A model generated the notes under the pieces. That model saw nothing but the letters and a program-made list of their open reading frames with translations, was not told the DNA's origin and searched no databases. Shown in pieces: positions 1 to 6,707 of a stretch of 19,753 nt of DNA (positions within the stretch are counted from its first letter, which is position 1; each line of letters opens with the position of its first letter). Position numbers and translations under genes: made by a program. The stretch comes from an uncultured Prevotellaceae bacterium (GTDB taxonomy: Bacteria > Bacteroidota > Bacteroidia > Bacteroidales > Bacteroidaceae): the NCBI GenBank assembly GCA_937900485.1, contig CALCEL010000071.1, positions 1 to 19,753 of the forward strand. The letters run 5' to 3'.

Positions 1-431
1 ATGGTCCACGTATGGCAGAGGATGATGGACGCGTCGTTTCAAACTTCATCACTCAGGCTCTCAGCGGTGACGACATCACGATATATGGCGATGGCAGTCA
101 GACCCGCAGTTTCATGTACATCTCAGACCTCATAGAAGGAATAATGAGGATGACAAAGACGGATGATAATTTTACCGGACCCGTAAACCTCGGAAATCCG
201 GAAGAACATAGTGTCAAGGAACTTGCGGAGAAAATAATTGACATCACCGGCTCTGTGTCAGGCGTCATACACAAACCGTTGCCAAGCGATGACCCTGTAA
301 GAAGAAAGCCGGACATAAGTGTGGCAGAGAACACGCTTGGATGGAGACCGGAAATCAGCGTTAAACAAGGAGTGTTAAAAACCTATAATTATTTTGAGTC
401 ACGCATCTCGCAGTGCAGTGATATTGTGTAA
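1..431 (+). CDS. UDP-glucuronate decarboxylase (UDP-xylose synthase), C-terminal part
   Basis: This is the C-terminal ~142 residues of an extended short-chain dehydrogenase/reductase that makes UDP-xylose from UDP-glucuronate, a cytoplasmic NAD-dependent step supplying sugar nucleotides for surface polysaccharides. The frame is open to the left edge and already reads GPR before the first ATG at 12, so that ATG is internal (family proteins read YGPRM here). Family landmarks are DGRVVSNFI, ITIYGDGSQTRSF, FTGPVNLGNP and DDPVRRKPD, in the usual order and spacing for the substrate-binding half. The N-terminal Rossmann half (GxxGxxG, YxxxK) lies outside the window. It ends 2 bases before the next gene, a glycosyltransferase, which suits an exopolysaccharide operon. 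A related nucleotide-sugar epimerase/dehydratase is the alternative, but the match to decarboxylases is the best. Confidence 0.85.
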   Translation, partial: GPRMAEDDGRVVSNFITQALSGDDITIYGDGSQTRSFMYISDLIEGIMRMTKTDDNFTGPVNLGNPEEHSVKELAEKIIDITGSVSGVIHKPLPSDDPVRRKPDISVAENTLGWRPEISVKQGVLKTYNYFESRISQCSDIV

Positions 432-433
432 AA

Positions 434-1888
434 ATGTCAATCATGAAACATGCGATATTAATTATTACCCATAAAGATTTCTGTCAATTACTAAGATTGA
501 TAAAATATTTTGAAGGAAAGTGTGACATATATATACATGTTGACAAAAATTCATCATACACAAAATCAGAATTGGCTAGACTAAGAAACACAGACGGTGT
601 ATGTGCTGTTTTTCAGAAATACCATTTAAGATGGGGAAGTTTCTCTATTCTGAAAACAGAGCTTTTACTTTTGAATGAGGCAGTTAAGGCTGGCTACTAC
701 AAATATTACCATCTTTTGAGCGGACAGGATTACCCGATTAAACCGTTCAAAGAATTTCTGAGTTTCTTTGACAAAACAGAAGCCAAGGGATTTTTGAATT
801 GTACCCATTTGCCTGATCCGAATTTAGACGCTAACACTCTTCATCGCTTACAGAATTTTTATTTCACAGACATTTTCGATTACAAGCAGCCTAAAGGTAA
901 AGAGAGGATCAAGAAACTAATGATCTTTTTCAACAAATTGGGAATAAAGAAAGGAATCCCGAAATATCTGGATCACATATATGGGGGGTCCGCATGGTTT
1001 TCCATTGATTATGATGTGGCCAAATATTTACTTTTCTACACAAAACACAAACCTGCGTTTTACAGACGAATGCGGACCACTTTTGTACCCGAGGAGATTT
1101 ATGTCTCAACAGTGATCCTGAACTCTCCGTTAAGAAACATGGTAATAGCAAAGAACAACTGTCGTTACATACTATGGGACAGAGCAATTGACATTGATTC
1201 TCCACAATACGCCGAGATGAAAGATTTAAAGACATTGATCTCATTATCCAATGTCTTCTTCTCAAGGAAGTTCGACATCTCAAAAAGTAGTGATATAATT
1301 GAGGCTCTTGACAAGTATGTGGTATATCCTGAGCAGGATGGCGTCAGCATAAAGATTGATTTCAACAATTACACATACGACAATTACTTGAAGGATGAGC
1401 TTATCTCATTTTGTAAAGCCATGAATGTCAAATCGGTTTTGGATATGGGATGTGGATGCGGATGGTATACGGCATATTTGAATCAATCTTCAATTAATAC
1501 CGTAGGATATGACACGAATCCTAAAACAGGGGAAATGTCAGCATTACTGAATAACGGGAAGGAATGCTGTCACGTGAAGGAAATATCAAAAAGACTGGGG
1601 CTCGAAGAGAGATATGACATGTCAATATGTCTGGACTCAGGTAAAAGTATACGGGTAAAAGATATTGATGCCATCGTATACAATTTGTCAACCAACACAG
1701 ATAGATACATTTTATTAAGTTTGTCTGTGGAAGATGAGGACGCAACAAGTTTTTCTGAAGAAAAACTTGTGGAATTATTCAGACAATATGGTTTCCGTAA
1801 AAATAACTATGCATCATACCATTTAAGACAAAACTGCTTCCATGATAAGTACAAGAAAAATCTTATTCTATTTGAGAAGACAGCATAA
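434..1888 (+). CDS. GT14-family glycosyltransferase fused to a methyltransferase-like domain
   Basis: A two-domain protein of 484 residues. Residues ~4-275 resemble family GT14 (core-2/I-branching and protein O-xylosyltransferase type): AILIITHKD at the start, DIYIHVDKNS at 31-40, and the hallmark HLLSGQDYPIKP around 93-104, followed by GGSAWFSID (184-192) and PEEIYVST. Residues ~330-480 look like a class I SAM-dependent methyltransferase: VLDMGCGCGWYTAYL (335-349) is motif I and VGYD (357-360) the acidic end of strand beta2. Between them lies a ~50-residue linker. No signal peptide or membrane segment is visible, so it probably acts in the cytoplasm on a lipid-linked glycan. With UDP-xylose synthase just upstream, a xylosyl donor is plausible but unproven. 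An ATG at 443 (MKHAIL) is an equally good start. The methyltransferase half is less certain than the GT14 half; its acceptor is unknown. Confidence 0.8.
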   Translation: MSIMKHAILIITHKDFCQLLRLIKYFEGKCDIYIHVDKNSSYTKSELARLRNTDGVCAVFQKYHLRWGSFSILKTELLLLNEAVKAGYYKYYHLLSGQDYPIKPFKEFLSFFDKTEAKGFLNCTHLPDPNLDANTLHRLQNFYFTDIFDYKQPKGKERIKKLMIFFNKLGIKKGIPKYLDHIYGGSAWFSIDYDVAKYLLFYTKHKPAFYRRMRTTFVPEEIYVSTVILNSPLRNMVIAKNNCRYILWDRAIDIDSPQYAEMKDLKTLISLSNVFFSRKFDISKSSDIIEALDKYVVYPEQDGVSIKIDFNNYTYDNYLKDELISFCKAMNVKSVLDMGCGCGWYTAYLNQSSINTVGYDTNPKTGEMSALLNNGKECCHVKEISKRLGLEERYDMSICLDSGKSIRVKDIDAIVYNLSTNTDRYILLSLSVEDEDATSFSEEKLVELFRQYGFRKNNYASYHLRQNCFHDKYKKNLILFEKTA

Positions 1889-1899
1889 TTATAATTTTG
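1871..1899 (+). promoter_or_regulatory. Bacteroidetes-type promoter for the peptide module
   Basis: A TTTG (1871-1874) lies 17 bases before TAATTTTG (1892-1899), matching the Bacteroidetes -33 TTTG / -7 TAnnTTTG consensus with its expected spacing. It straddles the stop codon of the glycosyltransferase gene and would give a leader of about 65 bases before the ATG at 1971. This implies that the peptide module can be transcribed independently of the upstream polysaccharide genes. Confidence 0.5.
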
Positions 1900-1970
1900 T
1901 GATATCAAACAGCACGTTATAAGATTAGTTAAAGAGTTTATAAAATTATGTTTAATCTAAAATTTTGTTT

Positions 1971-2453
1971 ATGAAAAAGAAATTTTATCATTGGCTGCCA
2001 ACATGTGTGTTAGTGGCTCTCATTGGCGTCGACGCTGCGTACTTGATGAAGAATAATGTCGCATTGTCTGAATTAAGAGCGGAAACGGGAGATTCAGAGG
2101 AAAACAGTGAGAGTAACGGCGACCCATCTGGATCACCATCTGGCGCATCAGGTTCGACTACACAAAAAAGTGAATATAGTGGATATGCTGAAAAATATTT
2201 GACAGCTAAGAAATGCTTTATCACTTCAATATGCGGGTCTGCATCTTTAGAAGGAGGCTTAACTGTTGGATCATTATTCGACTTAGGTGCAAACGCAAAA
2301 CTGAAAGGAAAAGTTACATACGAAGCATGTGATGCATTTACGATTACATGCATGTCACATATGGGATGTTATACAACTTGTAAAGATTTAGATTGGACAA
2401 TGGGACAGAAGGAAGACAGATTGTGTAGAGGATGCGGAAGTGGAGGATGTTAA
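1971..2453 (+). CDS. Secreted cysteine-rich peptide, NVEALA-like
   Basis: A 160-residue precursor. Residues 1-4 are MKKK, 8-27 form a hydrophobic segment, and ALSELRAETGDSE follows at ~31-43, in the position where Bacteroidales NVEALA-type peptides carry LxDLxxxNVEALA. Residues ~43-66 are a Ser/Gly/Asn/Pro low-complexity spacer. The rest is the mature-looking part with nine cysteines (82, 88, 120, 127, 133, 137, 152, 155, 160), ending CRGCGSGGC. The hydrophobic segment predicts export, and the cysteines suggest disulfides or metal binding outside the cytoplasm. The frame extends to a TTG at 1965, but the ATG at 1971 is the natural start. The next gene overlaps its end by 14 bases, and a signal peptidase and a CxxC protein follow. 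Assignment to the NVEALA group is by layout only; the literal NVEALA string is absent. Function unknown. Confidence 0.6.
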   Translation: MKKKFYHWLPTCVLVALIGVDAAYLMKNNVALSELRAETGDSEENSESNGDPSGSPSGASGSTTQKSEYSGYAEKYLTAKKCFITSICGSASLEGGLTVGSLFDLGANAKLKGKVTYEACDAFTITCMSHMGCYTTCKDLDWTMGQKEDRLCRGCGSGGC

Positions 2454-3633
2454 TTATGATAAGAGCTATGCGTTTATACTTTTTTTGTCAATTTGTTTAT
2501 TTGCTACAGCTTTGTTTTTTCAAAGCTGTAGCAACGAGGTGTCTCAACAAGACACTTACTGTATGAATGTGGAAAAAATAGAGGACTCTGTCTCATTCCA
2601 TCAGTTGGTTGACTCTTATGAATACATCCAGCTTGAGAAAAATGACAAATGCCTTATCGGCAAGGTCGAGCAGCTTGTGGTAAAGGATAACCTCATATAT
2701 GTTCTTTCTGACGGCATCTATTGTTTTAACATGGACGGCAGTCACCGATTCTCAATAAACCAGAAGGGACATTCCGCCCGAGAATATACGCATCTTAAGA
2801 CAATCAGTATCTCTGATGATCTACTTTGTGCCTATGATGACTTTCAGTGGAAGCTAATGTTCTTCAACAAAAACGACGGTAAATTCGTGAAGTCAGTTAA
2901 GTTGCCATGGTCAACATGTGTAGAGGGTATATATGTATATGGGGATTATTTAATAGCAGATCGCGGGTTCCTGCCAAACGATGATGCAATATATGACGAG
3001 AGATTTTTAGTTTATAAGATTGATGATTTGTCATCGGTTATAGCTCGCTACTCTCTCGAAAATTATAAGGTGGTATTTTTGGGCGATGTCAGTTATAGTG
3101 AGAACGGACTCCTGTATTCTTCTGTTGTTCATAACGAACTTTGGAGAATAACACCTAATGGCATGTCAAAGTATTTCTTTTTGGAGTGTCCAGAAAGCAT
3201 GTCTCTTACAGAATCGGAAAAGGAATTGATGTCAATGGACTATTATGCAATTCCAGAAGATGAGCAGGCAAATAAGCTAATCATATTAAGTAATTTACAT
3301 GAAAACAAACAGTTTATCACAGGCCGTTGCTGCTATAAGAAACAATTTGTCAATTTAGTATACGACAAGAAGAGTGGTAAACATCATATTTTCACAGACG
3401 TCTATGATTGTGACAGCTGGATTTATTCGCCAGTAGATATTATTTCAGCTGATAATGACTATTTTTATTCAGTCCTTTTAGGTGAGACTGCATGTTTCAT
3501 CAAACGTTATTGTGATATTGGTGAAGCACCTAAGACGGGTGATGTTGACAAGAAATCCTATGAGATCTATCGCTCCATTAAGGAAGATGACAATCCTATT
3601 GTCGTTCGTTATAAATTCAAGAACATAGAATGA
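2440..3633 (+). CDS. 6-bladed beta-propeller lipoprotein (BF3831/PF17170-like)
   Basis: A 397-residue protein with a hydrophobic N-terminal segment (~10-27) and a lipobox FQSC that makes Cys30 the likely lipidated residue, so it is anchored on the periplasmic or outer side of an envelope membrane. The body shows propeller-like strand repeats (LIYVLSDGIYCFNMDGSHRF, then related blocks) and the typical family ending EDDNPIVVRYKFK. The only in-frame upstream start is a GTG at 2440, inside the end of the peptide gene, which suggests translational coupling; the ATG at 2456 is in another frame. Its stop overlaps the next start (ATGA). Such propellers recur beside NVEALA-like peptides, DUF1573 and thioredoxin-like proteins in Bacteroidales; the ligand is unknown. 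Two stem-loops lie inside its first 120 bases. Confidence 0.75.
   Translation: MEDVNYDKSYAFILFLSICLFATALFFQSCSNEVSQQDTYCMNVEKIEDSVSFHQLVDSYEYIQLEKNDKCLIGKVEQLVVKDNLIYVLSDGIYCFNMDGSHRFSINQKGHSAREYTHLKTISISDDLLCAYDDFQWKLMFFNKNDGKFVKSVKLPWSTCVEGIYVYGDYLIADRGFLPNDDAIYDERFLVYKIDDLSSVIARYSLENYKVVFLGDVSYSENGLLYSSVVHNELWRITPNGMSKYFFLECPESMSLTESEKELMSMDYYAIPEDEQANKLIILSNLHENKQFITGRCCYKKQFVNLVYDKKSGKHHIFTDVYDCDSWIYSPVDIISADNDYFYSVLLGETACFIKRYCDIGEAPKTGDVDKKSYEIYRSIKEDDNPIVVRYKFKNIE
2503..2555 (+). promoter_or_regulatory. Two tandem stem-loops early in the propeller gene
   Basis: The first is a perfect 12-bp inverted repeat: GCTACAGCTTTG (2503-2514) and its exact complement (2521-2532) around a TTTTTT loop. 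The second is GTGTCT (2539-2544) with AGACAC (2550-2555) around CAACA. They start 50 bases after the stop codon of the peptide gene and lie in the lipoprotein-signal codons of the next one. No U-run follows, so they are not ordinary terminators. They could protect the 3' end of the peptide message or reduce expression of the downstream genes. Confidence 0.5.
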
Positions 3634-4169
3634 AAAGGAATGTAGTTTTTACCATTTTGGTTGTCATTTTGATTGTGACAAATTGCGGTATGTTGTATCA
3701 GATAAGGACATCATCAAAAATAATGAGCAACGGCCTGTCTGCGCATTATCGTGACATGAAGGTGATAAATAACTATGTCGAGTCTGTTGGAGACAGGATT
3801 CCAACAGACTCCCTTCCTCCTGACACTAAGTTATGCCTTAGATATGGTCAAAACGCGTGTGGACAATGTGTATTTGACGCTCTGACCTTGATGGAGAGCG
3901 TTTTTGGGAAGGACACCATTATCAGCACTCTATGCATTGTCGGACAAGGAAAAAGCGAACTGATAGGCAGGCCATACACAACCATTGAGTATAACGGCAC
4001 ATTCACTTCCATGGATAATGTCTACACTCCGTATTTATCCGTGTTGGACAGTTGCGGGCATGTTTTATTCACGTTGGACCTGAATCCTGACTACTATGAG
4101 AAAAACAGGAAAATTCTTTTCAAACTAAAAGAAAAGTTGGAATCAAAATTCGATGACGTGTTTAATTGA
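3630..4169 (+). CDS. Membrane-anchored CxxC protein, possibly thioredoxin-like
   Basis: A 179-residue protein that I do not recognise by family. Residues 5-24 are one hydrophobic segment (an uncleaved anchor is likely; there is a Cys at 19 but no clear lipobox). The rest would face the periplasm. RYGQNACGQC has a CGQC motif at 77-80 after a short beta-like stretch (TKLCLRY), the arrangement seen in thioredoxin folds; further cysteines are at 69, 102 and 142. VLDSCGHVLFTLDLNP (138-153) resembles the late beta-hairpin of TlpA-like proteins. The start overlaps the propeller stop by 4 bases. Next to a nine-cysteine secreted peptide, a role in disulfide formation or reduction is a reasonable inference, but the fold is not proven and no cis-Pro loop could be identified with confidence. 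Confidence 0.55.
   Translation: MKRNVVFTILVVILIVTNCGMLYQIRTSSKIMSNGLSAHYRDMKVINNYVESVGDRIPTDSLPPDTKLCLRYGQNACGQCVFDALTLMESVFGKDTIISTLCIVGQGKSELIGRPYTTIEYNGTFTSMDNVYTPYLSVLDSCGHVLFTLDLNPDYYEKNRKILFKLKEKLESKFDDVFN
3780..3811 (+). repeat. Perfect 12-bp inverted repeat inside the CxxC-protein gene
   Basis: GAGTCTGTTGGA (3780-3791) is followed after 8 bases by its exact reverse complement (3800-3811), within codons ~51-61 of the gene starting at 3630. No U-run follows. This is the second perfect 12-bp hairpin within a reading frame of the same operon. Confidence 0.6.
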
Positions 4170-4175
4170 TTTAGT

Positions 4176-4589
4176 ATGCGTAACATATTCTTTTTAACTA
4201 TAGTGTTGATATCCGTTTGTTTCGCATTCATTCATATGTGTAAGAACGGAGTAATAGAATTGCCTGACACTCACGTGGAGTTATGGAAGTGTGACTCAAT
4301 AATAGATATGGGAAAACTGAATCGTTCTGACTACACTTCAAATACGGTGGAATGGCGTATAAGAAACAATACGTTGATCCCTCTGCGAATAGAGAGTGTT
4401 AATCCTTCATGTGAGTGCATGGAGGTAACGTCTGAAAATGAATTCGCATTTCGTGGTGAATGTACTGTCATTCACGTGAGATTAAATACGGAAGATATGG
4501 CAAAAGGTGTTTTTTATCGCGAGGTTGAAGTTTATGGTAATTTTGACTCACCAATGTATCTGGGTATTAAGGGGGAGGTTATTCTATGA
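4176..4589 (+). CDS. DUF1573-family envelope protein
   Basis: A 137-residue protein with an N-terminal hydrophobic segment (~4-20) that acts as signal or anchor; Cys15 (VCF) and Cys22 (HMC) do not form a convincing lipobox. The remainder fits a single DUF1573 (PF07610) Ig-like domain: a WRIRNNTLIPLRIESV strand pair, the SCECMEV counterpart of the family's SCGCT (~79-85), then RGECTVIHVRLNTE and a closing LGIKGEVIL. Many Bacteroidales carry such domains in secreted or periplasmic proteins; the biochemical role is unknown. It follows the CxxC gene after 6 bases, and its stop overlaps the signal peptidase start by 4 bases, so the genes are co-transcribed. The family call is by pattern; the role in the module is inferred from position only. 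Confidence 0.7.
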   Translation: MRNIFFLTIVLISVCFAFIHMCKNGVIELPDTHVELWKCDSIIDMGKLNRSDYTSNTVEWRIRNNTLIPLRIESVNPSCECMEVTSENEFAFRGECTVIHVRLNTEDMAKGVFYREVEVYGNFDSPMYLGIKGEVIL

Positions 4590-5011
4590 TGAAACGAGTT
4601 GTGAATTTTGGTATTGCTACCGCATTCACCACGTTTGTCGTCCTATACATTGTAAAACACAGCTATTACATATCATCTGAAAGTATGTTTCCGACACTAT
4701 ATACTGGTGATGTGGTATTTGCATATGATGTATCAGCTAAAAGTGAAATAAAGAGTAATGATGTCGTGGCGTTTACGGTTAATGACAATAGTAAGATGTA
4801 CGTAAAAAGAGTAAAGGCGTTATGCTATGTCAAAGCTGATTCGTGTATATATTTCATGTCAGGTGACAACTCGTCTCACTCCTATGATAGTAGATATTTC
4901 GGATGGATACAAAGAGAGAAAATTAGAAAGAAGGTATGTTTGGTCTTGTGGTCATGGGATTCTGAGACTCACAGACTACGTATGAACAGATTTCTCAAAA
5001 ATGTGAAATAG
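4586..5011 (+). CDS. Compact type I signal peptidase (S26 family)
   Basis: A 141-residue membrane protease that would cut signal peptides on the periplasmic face of the inner membrane. One N-terminal membrane helix (~7-24) is followed by the catalytic Ser box ISSESMFPTL with nucleophile Ser33. The general-base Lys is Lys74 in MYVKRV, and the third conserved box SGDNSSHSYDSRYFGWI (92-108) is complete. Both catalytic dyad residues are present, so it should be active. It is much shorter than the housekeeping LepB enzymes (E. coli LepB has two membrane helices and a large second domain), more like the minimal Gram-positive type. Its place at the end of a module that begins with a secreted peptide suggests a dedicated peptidase, though cleavage of that peptide is not shown. 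It overlaps the DUF1573 gene by 4 bases. Confidence 0.85.
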   Translation: MMKRVVNFGIATAFTTFVVLYIVKHSYYISSESMFPTLYTGDVVFAYDVSAKSEIKSNDVVAFTVNDNSKMYVKRVKALCYVKADSCIYFMSGDNSSHSYDSRYFGWIQREKIRKKVCLVLWSWDSETHRLRMNRFLKNVK

Positions 5012-5012
5012 C

Positions 5013-5261
5013 ATGAAGAAGTACGATTACCTTATTGTCGGTTCAGGTCTTTACGGGGCGACGTTCGCCCATTGCGCCAGGCAAAGCGGAAGGTCTGTGT
5101 TGGTGATTGACAAACGATCTCATCTCGGCGGCAACGTGTATCAAGAGAGGATTGAGGGGATTGACACGCATAAGTACGGCCCGCACATATTCCACACGTC
5201 CAATGAAGAAGTATGGCGGTTCTTCTGTTGGTCTGCCCATTTTTCGTTCAGTCATCTCTGA
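5013..5261 (+). pseudogene. glf: UDP-galactopyranose mutase, broken after ~69 codons
   Basis: The first ~69 codons are a clear Glf N-terminus: YDYLIVGSGLYGATFA is the FAD-binding GxGxxG fold, VLVIDKRSHLGGNVY follows, and DTHKYGPHIFHTSNEEVW is the family signature. Intact Glf is about 370 residues and converts UDP-galactopyranose to UDP-galactofuranose for surface glycans. After about position 5220 the similarity stops abruptly: the frame reads 12-13 unrelated residues and ends at 5261, and no other frame downstream continues Glf. This is therefore a deletion or insertion break, not a single frameshift. The start lies one base after the signal peptidase stop, which shows that the peptide module sits within the polysaccharide operon. 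Confidence 0.8.
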
Positions 5262-5485
5262 ACCACCGCCAACGACTGATGTGTTGTGAGTGTTGCCCCG
5301 TTCATCGTAACACCACGGAACGAGGAAAAGCGGAGATGAGTAGTTGAAATATGACTACGAGAACAGGTGGAATAATGGACAGTTTGGCTTGTGACGAAAT
5401 TTCCCATGCCTCTTTTTTGACAAAAATATGTTAACTTATTGATAATCTTAACACAAGGTATTTAAAATTTTTAAGTGTCTTTTTT

Positions 5486-5587
5486 GAAATTTTCAGGTTA
5501 GGATATACTCTACAAACAGGTCTGAGAATTTCAAAATCCTAACCTGAACTTTTCAACGTCCTAACCTGAGAATTTCAGACGCCGAAT
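5486..5587. repeat. 22-bp tandem repeat, three units, plus one inverted copy
   Basis: Three contiguous, imperfect 22-bp units lie at 5522-5543, 5544-5565 and 5566-5587; each begins CTGA, has TTTCA at its centre, and the first two end CCTAAC. Units 1 and 2 share about 17 of 22 bases by eye. An inverted copy, GAAATTTTCAGGTTAGGA, lies at 5486-5503 and is complementary to 5537-5554 and 5559-5576 with few mismatches, so alternative hairpins are possible. There are no spacers, so it is not a CRISPR array. Its role is unknown; an intergenic repeat family or a regulator-binding site are options. Confidence 0.7.
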
Positions 5588-5721
5588 AAGACACGGGAAA
5601 ATTTCGGAAGTCATTTTTCTGTTGCCATGTGTCAACGGAAAAAGAGGAGTTTCGGACAGCAAAAAATAACGAGTGTTATAGGAAATCCGGTAATATCCAC
5701 GGGCCACAATGGCACAAAAAC

Positions 5722-5761
5722 AAAGAGGGGATATCAACGTAACAGTTGACATCCCCTCTTT
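5722..5761 (-). terminator. Intrinsic terminator of the FISUMP-like gene
   Basis: AAAGAGGGGAT (5722-5732) pairs perfectly with ATCCCCTCTTT (5751-5761). The inner ATCAAC/GTTGAC arms extend the stem to about 17 bp with one mismatch, around a GTAACA loop. Read on the minus strand, the stem is followed by TTTGTTTTTG, a good U-tract, and it sits 16 bases past the stop of the gene at 5778. Confidence 0.85.
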
Positions 5762-5777
5762 GCAATTATTTATCTTA

Positions 5778-6707
5778 TCACTGAACAGGACGTATGGTAC
5801 ATCCGTACTGACGAAGCATATTCTGTGAGCTATATCTTGAATTTTCCCAGAGGTAAAGCACAAAAGCACCCTTAGGAGTTTCGTCATTCAAAGTTTTTGT
5901 CCAATAACTTCCGGCGGTATTCTCATTATACAACCAATCCTTATGGTGATATCCTGCCATTGGAAGGAAGATGTGTGTATCCGACAGAGAATACTTACCT
6001 GTTACCTCAGTAGCCACAGGAGAAGCCTTCTCACCATAGTTAGTCACACCATATACGTTTGTCACCAATCCCATGTCATCAGCGGACTTCACCTTGTAGA
6101 CGATATATCCTGCAACGCCAGAACCTTTGTAGCTGGACGTATAGCACCAATAGCAGTTATTGACAAGTTCCTGAGCCTCCTTATGCGTAGGTGTTCTCCA
6201 GTTTCCTCCAAGGTTGACAACGACAGCATCGTCAGAAGAAGACAGAGACATAACACCATCCACAGGTCCGTTCTCCTCAAGGTAGTTATACTTGCTCAGA
6301 TAGATTGTGTTGGCACCACCACCACCTTGTATAGGCACGATACCGTCGCAATACTTGTAGGTGTCCCACCAATAGTACCTTTTCACGGTACTGTCGTTTA
6401 TATTGTAGTTCTTGAACTTTTCACCGTATTTCTCCTCCTCAGCCAAATTCTTCAGATAATTGTAATGTCTGTTATTCAGGTTGGTTGAGTCCTTCTGCTC
6501 ATATGGCACTGTCTCCGCCCAAGCATAATAGTCTCCGTAGTCGACACATGAGGACGCACCAAGATTCTTCGTAGCCCATTTGACACTCAATCCAAGATCA
6601 ACATACTCTTCGCCGCTATCGTTCGAACCAACGCTATCATCATCACCACACGAGAAAAAAGCGGCAAGAGGCATAGAAAATGCCACAATGGCAAGCATTT
6701 TTTTCAT
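5778..6707 (-). CDS. FISUMP-like surface lipoprotein
   Basis: A 309-residue lipoprotein. MKKMLAIVAFSMPLAAFFSC is a type II signal with Cys20 as lipidation site; the following GDDD is acidic, like the surface-export signal of Bacteroidetes lipoproteins, so it is probably exposed on the cell surface. Residues ~35-309 resemble the Fibrobacter succinogenes major paralogous (FISUMP) domain found in many Prevotella and Bacteroides proteins: EYVDLGLSVKWATKNLGA (34-51), DYGDYYAWAET, GGNWRTPTHKEAQEL (the WRLPT box) and a C-terminal GCTIRPV. The family folds like a C-type lectin/sulfatase-modifying domain; ligands are generally unknown. It is a single gene with its own terminator. An AT-rich leader precedes the ATG, but no consensus promoter could be identified. 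Confidence 0.75.
   Translation of the reverse strand: MKKMLAIVAFSMPLAAFFSCGDDDSVGSNDSGEEYVDLGLSVKWATKNLGASSCVDYGDYYAWAETVPYEQKDSTNLNNRHYNYLKNLAEEEKYGEKFKNYNINDSTVKRYYWWDTYKYCDGIVPIQGGGGANTIYLSKYNYLEENGPVDGVMSLSSSDDAVVVNLGGNWRTPTHKEAQELVNNCYWCYTSSYKGSGVAGYIVYKVKSADDMGLVTNVYGVTNYGEKASPVATEVTGKYSLSDTHIFLPMAGYHHKDWLYNENTAGSYWTKTLNDETPKGAFVLYLWENSRYSSQNMLRQYGCTIRPVQ

Larger units (their letters stand above)
5262..5777. other. Intergenic stretch after the broken glf
   Basis: No credible gene is present; short frames here lack family features. The left part (to ~5400) does not continue Glf, and on the minus strand a short frame from 5255 starts MTERKMGRPTEEP, which recalls the opening of small DNA-binding proteins of mobile elements before it runs into antisense glf. 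The centre (5400-5480) is AT-rich. It holds the 22-bp tandem repeat (5486-5587) and ends with the minus-strand terminator (5722-5761). Confidence 0.5.

Noticed and set aside
1965..1970. TTG as start of the Cys-rich peptide gene
   Set aside because: The ATG two codons later starts the typical MKKK signal sequence.
2503..2532. The 12-bp hairpin as an intrinsic terminator
   Set aside because: The T-run is in the loop, not after the stem, and the structure lies within a coding frame that continues.
5522..5587. Tandem 22-bp repeats considered as a CRISPR array
   Set aside because: Units are contiguous and imperfect, with no spacers and no cas genes nearby.
5561..5887. A 108-codon minus-strand frame overlapping the end of the FISUMP-like gene
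   Set aside because: It runs through the terminator and the tandem repeat and has no recognisable features.
5943..6488. A 181-codon + strand frame within the FISUMP-like gene region
   Set aside because: Antisense to a convincing lipoprotein gene; its composition shows no domain or plausible start context.
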